Below are positions 15,280 through 17,944 of a stretch of DNA of 17,944 nucleotides, one piece after another. The position numbers and the translations under genes are program-made. How positions within the stretch are numbered: the first letter of the stretch is position 1; every line of letters begins with the position of its first letter. The stretch is from an uncultured Eubacterium sp. (GTDB lineage: Bacteria > Bacillota_A > Clostridia > Lachnospirales > Lachnospiraceae), in the NCBI GenBank assembly GCA_948468465.1, contig CAOKJJ010000097.1, forward strand, positions 1-17,944. Reading direction: 5' to 3'. A model generated the notes under the pieces. That model was not told the origin of the DNA and made no database searches. It saw only the letters and a list, made by a program, of their open reading frames with translations.

Positions 15280-16221
15280 CTACAAATATCCTATGAGAAT
15301 CAGTAACCGGCAGACTATGTCATCCAGCCAGTTTTGCCTGTAGATACCACTGGCAGCTGCCATGCAAACCCGCTGATAGAAACTCTTTCTATATCCGCAC
15401 ATCTGTGCCAATCTGCCCTTGTCTTCCCTATACACTGCCGGAATGTCTGCATATATCTCTTGAAACTCTGACGCCTGTCCGGACAATTTATGTTTTATTT
15501 TACCGGCATATATGATCCTGTTCTTCCAACGCAGCTTCCAGCAATTTTGCATTCCCACTTCATTGTTTTCATGCTGCCGATACAACATATATGCCTGCTG
15601 GTCAAAAATCACTTTTCCAAAGTAAGCCGCTGTTAAATACATCCACCAGTCATGCATGATATTACTCCTGGGTAAATGTTTCCTGACAAGCAATAATAAT
15701 TCCAGATTAAATACTTCTGTACAGCCCATACAAATATTTTCGACTAATGCATTTCCAAAAGAAGCTTTCTTGCTGATACGGTAATAAAACATTTCCTGTT
15801 TTTCTAAGTTCTGCGAAGCACAAATCACTTTTCCAGCATACAAAAGCGGCTGATCAGCGGAATCCATACATTGGGATTCCTGTGTCAATTTTCTTACCGC
15901 CTGTGCCAGTTTGTCCTTATGCCAGACATCATCCTGGTCAGCAAAAGCATAATAATCTGCCGTAGTATCCGTCTGTACCAGCAAATCATAAAAACTGCCC
16001 GCTGCTCCTTTATGTTTTCCTGTATACCAAAAAATATTTTCAAATCTCTGTGCATATGCTGAAAGTATCTCCTGCGTATGATCAAAAGAACCATCATCTC
16101 TGACAAGTATTGACACCTTTATGCTCTGACCTTCCTGCATCAAAATACTGTCAAGCTGCTCTTTTAAATACTTTTCGCCATTGTAGGCCGATAGCAGTAT
16201 ACGAACAGTCCTGGCTTCCAT
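15280..16221 (-). CDS. GT2 family glycosyltransferase, rhamnosyltransferase-like
   Basis: 313-residue GT-A enzyme. Seen: ILLSAYNGEKYLKEQLDSI (8-26), VRDDGSFDHT (40-49), and AFADQDDVWHKDKL (92-105). The YNGEKYLxEQLDSI plus FADQDDVW combination is typical of the family that includes many bacterial rhamnosyltransferases (RfbF/RfbG-like), although other 6-deoxyhexose or hexose transfer is possible. MHDWWMYL near residue 195 corresponds to the family's acceptor-side motif. The C-terminal quarter is basic. It starts 3 bp after the stop of the upstream GT4 gene, with AAAGGA about 12 nt before the ATG, so the two are co-translated. Likely makes one backbone linkage in the cytoplasm. No rhamnose synthesis genes are in the window. 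Confidence 0.9.
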   Translation of the reverse strand: MEARTVRILLSAYNGEKYLKEQLDSILMQEGQSIKVSILVRDDGSFDHTQEILSAYAQRFENIFWYTGKHKGAAGSFYDLLVQTDTTADYYAFADQDDVWHKDKLAQAVRKLTQESQCMDSADQPLLYAGKVICASQNLEKQEMFYYRISKKASFGNALVENICMGCTEVFNLELLLLVRKHLPRSNIMHDWWMYLTAAYFGKVIFDQQAYMLYRQHENNEVGMQNCWKLRWKNRIIYAGKIKHKLSGQASEFQEIYADIPAVYREDKGRLAQMCGYRKSFYQRVCMAAASGIYRQNWLDDIVCRLLILIGYL

Positions 16222-16224
16222 TTT

Positions 16225-17424
16225 TTAACATTCCTTTCCCTGCTCCGCCTCCATTTGGGCATATATTTTTTTCATTCTGTGCACAGTAATATCCTGGCTA
16301 TACGCTTTGATCTTTTGCTGATTATAACTGCCGCATGCCTGCCTGAGATTTTCATCATCCGCCAGCTTATCCAACGCCGCCGCAAGTGTCCGCAGCTTTC
16401 CTGACGGAAATCTCATGCCGCCTCTATCATCAATAAGCTCCCTGTTTCCACGTATATCGGAAACCACACACGCATTACCGGCAGCCATCGCCTCCATCAA
16501 TGCAACTGAAAGGCCTTCTTGCAAAGATGGCAAAACAAAAATATCTGTATTATAATAAAATTCTTCCATATCCGCCTGAAATCCAGCCATCCGCATACGC
16601 TGCCATACGCCAAGCGCCTGTGCCTGTGATTTCAATCTGCCTTCCTGCTCTCCCTGTCCGCAAATTAAATAATAAATATCTTGCCTTTGCAGCCACGACA
16701 AAGCAGTGATTACTGCCTGATGATTTTTTCTCCGGCTCAATTCTCCAACAGACAGTACCACCACAGCGTTTTCAGGTATGCTGTATTTTTGACAAAATTT
16801 CTTACGTGTTCTTTTTTCTGTTATACATGCCGCATCTTTATATTTTTTAAATTTGGAAATATCAATTCCTATACCAGGAATATGATAAATCCTTTTTGCA
16901 GAAAGATGCCGTCTAGCAAACTGATAATCTTCAATATTTACTGTAATCAGTACATCTGTCCAGTATGAAAATAATTTTTCCACTGGATAATACAGCAGCC
17001 AATTTTTAAAAGAAGCACCCTTATAAAAGTGAAATCCATGTGCTGTATATATGATCTTAATCTTCCTCTTATAAGCTACCATCCGGGCTAACGCAGCCCC
17101 AACCGGCGAATGGCAATGAAACCATACAAAATAATATCTTTCTGTCAGCTTCCATAACTGTACAAACGCTTTCAGGCATTTTAGAACCGCATAAGCACTT
17201 CTGGGACAATCCCATTGATGATACACTACATTCATCTTTTGCAGCTCTTGCCTAAATCTTTTGATTCGAGTTTCATCACTCGTATTTCCTTCCATGAAAT
17301 TACATGCAACATGTACTTCATAGCCCATTTCCAATAGAATCCTGATATTTGCCATATTAAACTGGTCAATCATAGATGCCACTGAAGCCAGCATAAGCAC
17401 TCTTTTTCCATTTACTTTCTTCAT
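16225..17424 (-). CDS. GT4 family glycosyltransferase (EpsD/CapM-like)
   Basis: 399-residue retaining glycosyltransferase of GT-B fold. Seen: N-terminal start KRVLMLASVASMIDQFNMANIRIL, as in exopolysaccharide GT4 enzymes of Firmicutes; YTAHGFHFYKGA near residue 126-137; VVLSVGELSRRKNHQAVITAL near 225; and the EX7E motif EGLSVALME (303-311) followed by AMAAGNACVVSD. Full length for the family and no membrane helix. Often the second or early sugar transfer in capsule assembly, acting on an undecaprenyl-diphosphate sugar; that role is inference. It begins 50 bp after the regulator stop, with AGGAAAA about 6 nt before the ATG, and may share the regulator's transcript. Confidence 0.92.
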   Translation of the reverse strand: MKKVNGKRVLMLASVASMIDQFNMANIRILLEMGYEVHVACNFMEGNTSDETRIKRFRQELQKMNVVYHQWDCPRSAYAVLKCLKAFVQLWKLTERYYFVWFHCHSPVGAALARMVAYKRKIKIIYTAHGFHFYKGASFKNWLLYYPVEKLFSYWTDVLITVNIEDYQFARRHLSAKRIYHIPGIGIDISKFKKYKDAACITEKRTRKKFCQKYSIPENAVVVLSVGELSRRKNHQAVITALSWLQRQDIYYLICGQGEQEGRLKSQAQALGVWQRMRMAGFQADMEEFYYNTDIFVLPSLQEGLSVALMEAMAAGNACVVSDIRGNRELIDDRGGMRFPSGKLRTLAAALDKLADDENLRQACGSYNQQKIKAYSQDITVHRMKKIYAQMEAEQGKEC

Positions 17425-17474
17425 CTGTTTTCCTATTTTAAAATGTCTGTAAATCGCTAAAACGTTTTTCAGTT
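17425..17474. other. Short spacer between regulator and first glycosyltransferase
   Basis: 50 bp. It contains a weak palindrome, CTAAAACG-TTTTTCAG (about 17457-17472), with short, A+T-rich arms and no U-tract in the transcribed direction. It is not a convincing terminator, so read-through from the regulator is likely. Confidence 0.4.
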
Positions 17475-17831
17475 TTATACCCCATTCATAATCTCTGCCA
17501 CAGATTTCATTATACGTACATACATAGAATAGCTGTCCGATTTCTTTTCGTCAGCCTGCCCGTCACCTGCATCTATTGGCTCCCACATATTACGCACGGC
17601 ATCCGATGTATCATTTACCACACCCCATAGCAATTCATCCGCTCCGGCATCCAGCGCCTCACAAATACTTACAAACGTCTCCAGACTCATAATCCTGGTA
17701 CCGCGTTCAATATGCCCTAAAAATGACATGCTGACCCCACACCTTTTCGCCAGATTATCCTGTGACCAGCCCTTTACTTTTCTAAGCTGCCGAATTCTTG
17801 TACCTACTTTGCCATAATCTAATTCCCTCAT
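17475..17831 (-). CDS. XRE-family helix-turn-helix regulator
   Basis: 118-residue cytoplasmic DNA-binding protein. Residues about 6-65 form a Cro/CI-type HTH_3 domain: VGTRIRQLRKVKGWSQDNLAKRCGV, then SFLGHIERGTRIMSLETF and ICEALDAGADELL. The remaining 50 residues are acidic with no recognised fold and probably mediate dimerisation or sensing. The ATG at 17831 is chosen because GGAGG sits about 5 nt upstream; the longer in-frame ATG at 17843 overlaps that site. It is the first gene in the direction of the whole cluster and sits directly below a perfect inverted repeat, so autoregulation and control of the polysaccharide operon is the natural inference. Similar small XRE proteins are common before Clostridia capsule loci. 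Ligand and target are unproven. Confidence 0.92.
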   Translation of the reverse strand: MRELDYGKVGTRIRQLRKVKGWSQDNLAKRCGVSMSFLGHIERGTRIMSLETFVSICEALDAGADELLWGVVNDTSDAVRNMWEPIDAGDGQADEKKSDSYSMYVRIMKSVAEIMNGV

Positions 17832-17884
17832 AATTTCCTCCATTCACAACCCTTTCGACAAACTTAATGACTCCATACAAACCT

Positions 17885-17924
17885 TGTATAAAACATAACA
17901 TTTTATAACAAAATGTTATGTTTT
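17885..17924 (-). promoter_or_regulatory. Perfect 15-bp inverted repeat overlapping a candidate promoter
   Basis: AAAACATAACATTTT (17890-17904) and its exact complement (17910-17924) flank a 5-bp centre, ATAAC. Three ATAACA-type hexamers are embedded: 17895-17900 and 17905-17910 in direct orientation, exactly 10 bp apart, and 17914-17919 inverted. On the transcribed strand a candidate promoter lies within it: TTGTTA (17906-17911) and TATACA (17885-17890), with a short 15-bp spacer, about 55 nt before the regulator ATG. An operator for the adjacent XRE protein is the likely role. With only a 5-bp loop and A+T-rich stem, and no T-run after it, a terminator of an upstream gene is less likely but not excluded. 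Confidence 0.6.
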
Positions 17925-17944
17925 ACGCATGTAGGATCAACGCC

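Noticed and set aside
17457..17472. Weak palindrome between regulator and first GT as a transcription terminator
   Set aside because: The stem is short and A+T rich, and no T-run follows in the transcribed direction.
17890..17924. Inverted repeat considered as an insertion-sequence end or transposon inverted terminus
   Set aside because: Both arms are 5 bp apart, there is no transposase in the window, and the position fits a promoter/operator.

Overview
The window is one long, leftward-transcribed (minus-strand) polysaccharide assembly and export cluster, with every gene on the same strand. Strong GGAGG-type ribosome binding sites, moderate-to-low G+C and the gene families suggest a Gram-positive anaerobe of the Clostridia, plausibly Lachnospiraceae. 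This placement is inference; no taxonomic marker gene is present.

In transcription order (right to left): a small XRE-type DNA-binding protein, with a perfect 15-bp inverted repeat just upstream of it; a GT4 and a GT2 glycosyltransferase; a 188-bp gap holding a 40-bp imperfect tandem repeat and a 34-codon ORF; a 1056-residue GT2/GT4 fusion; the permease and ATPase of a Wzm/Wzt-type ABC exporter, the ATPase carrying an extra C-terminal carbohydrate-recognition-type domain; a GT2 enzyme; a methyltransferase ending in a repeat-built coiled coil; a membrane acyltransferase; a GtrB-type polyprenyl-phosphate glycosyltransferase; two large GT-C-like membrane proteins; a UDP-sugar dehydrogenase; and the first 200 codons of an NAD-dependent epimerase that runs off the left edge. 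Most junctions are overlaps or gaps under 40 bp, so from 15.09 kb leftward the cluster reads as one operon; the two GTs and the regulator to the right may belong to the same transcript.

Proposed working model (inference from known families): cytoplasmic GTs build a chain on a lipid carrier. The methyltransferase/coiled-coil protein caps and possibly measures the chain, as WbdD does for E. coli O9a. The C-terminal domain of the ATPase recognises the finished chain, and the ABC transporter exports it. Outside the membrane, the GtrB/GT-C proteins and the acyltransferase add side sugars and acyl groups. The dehydrogenase and epimerase supply a modified nucleotide sugar, probably a uronic acid. 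No chain-initiating phosphoglycosyltransferase and no cell-wall ligase (LCP family) is present, so both must lie elsewhere.

The feature most worth following is the methyltransferase: an 18-residue segment recurs three times at exactly 35-residue (five-heptad) intervals in its C-terminal coiled coil. The repeated peptide is conserved while its codons differ.
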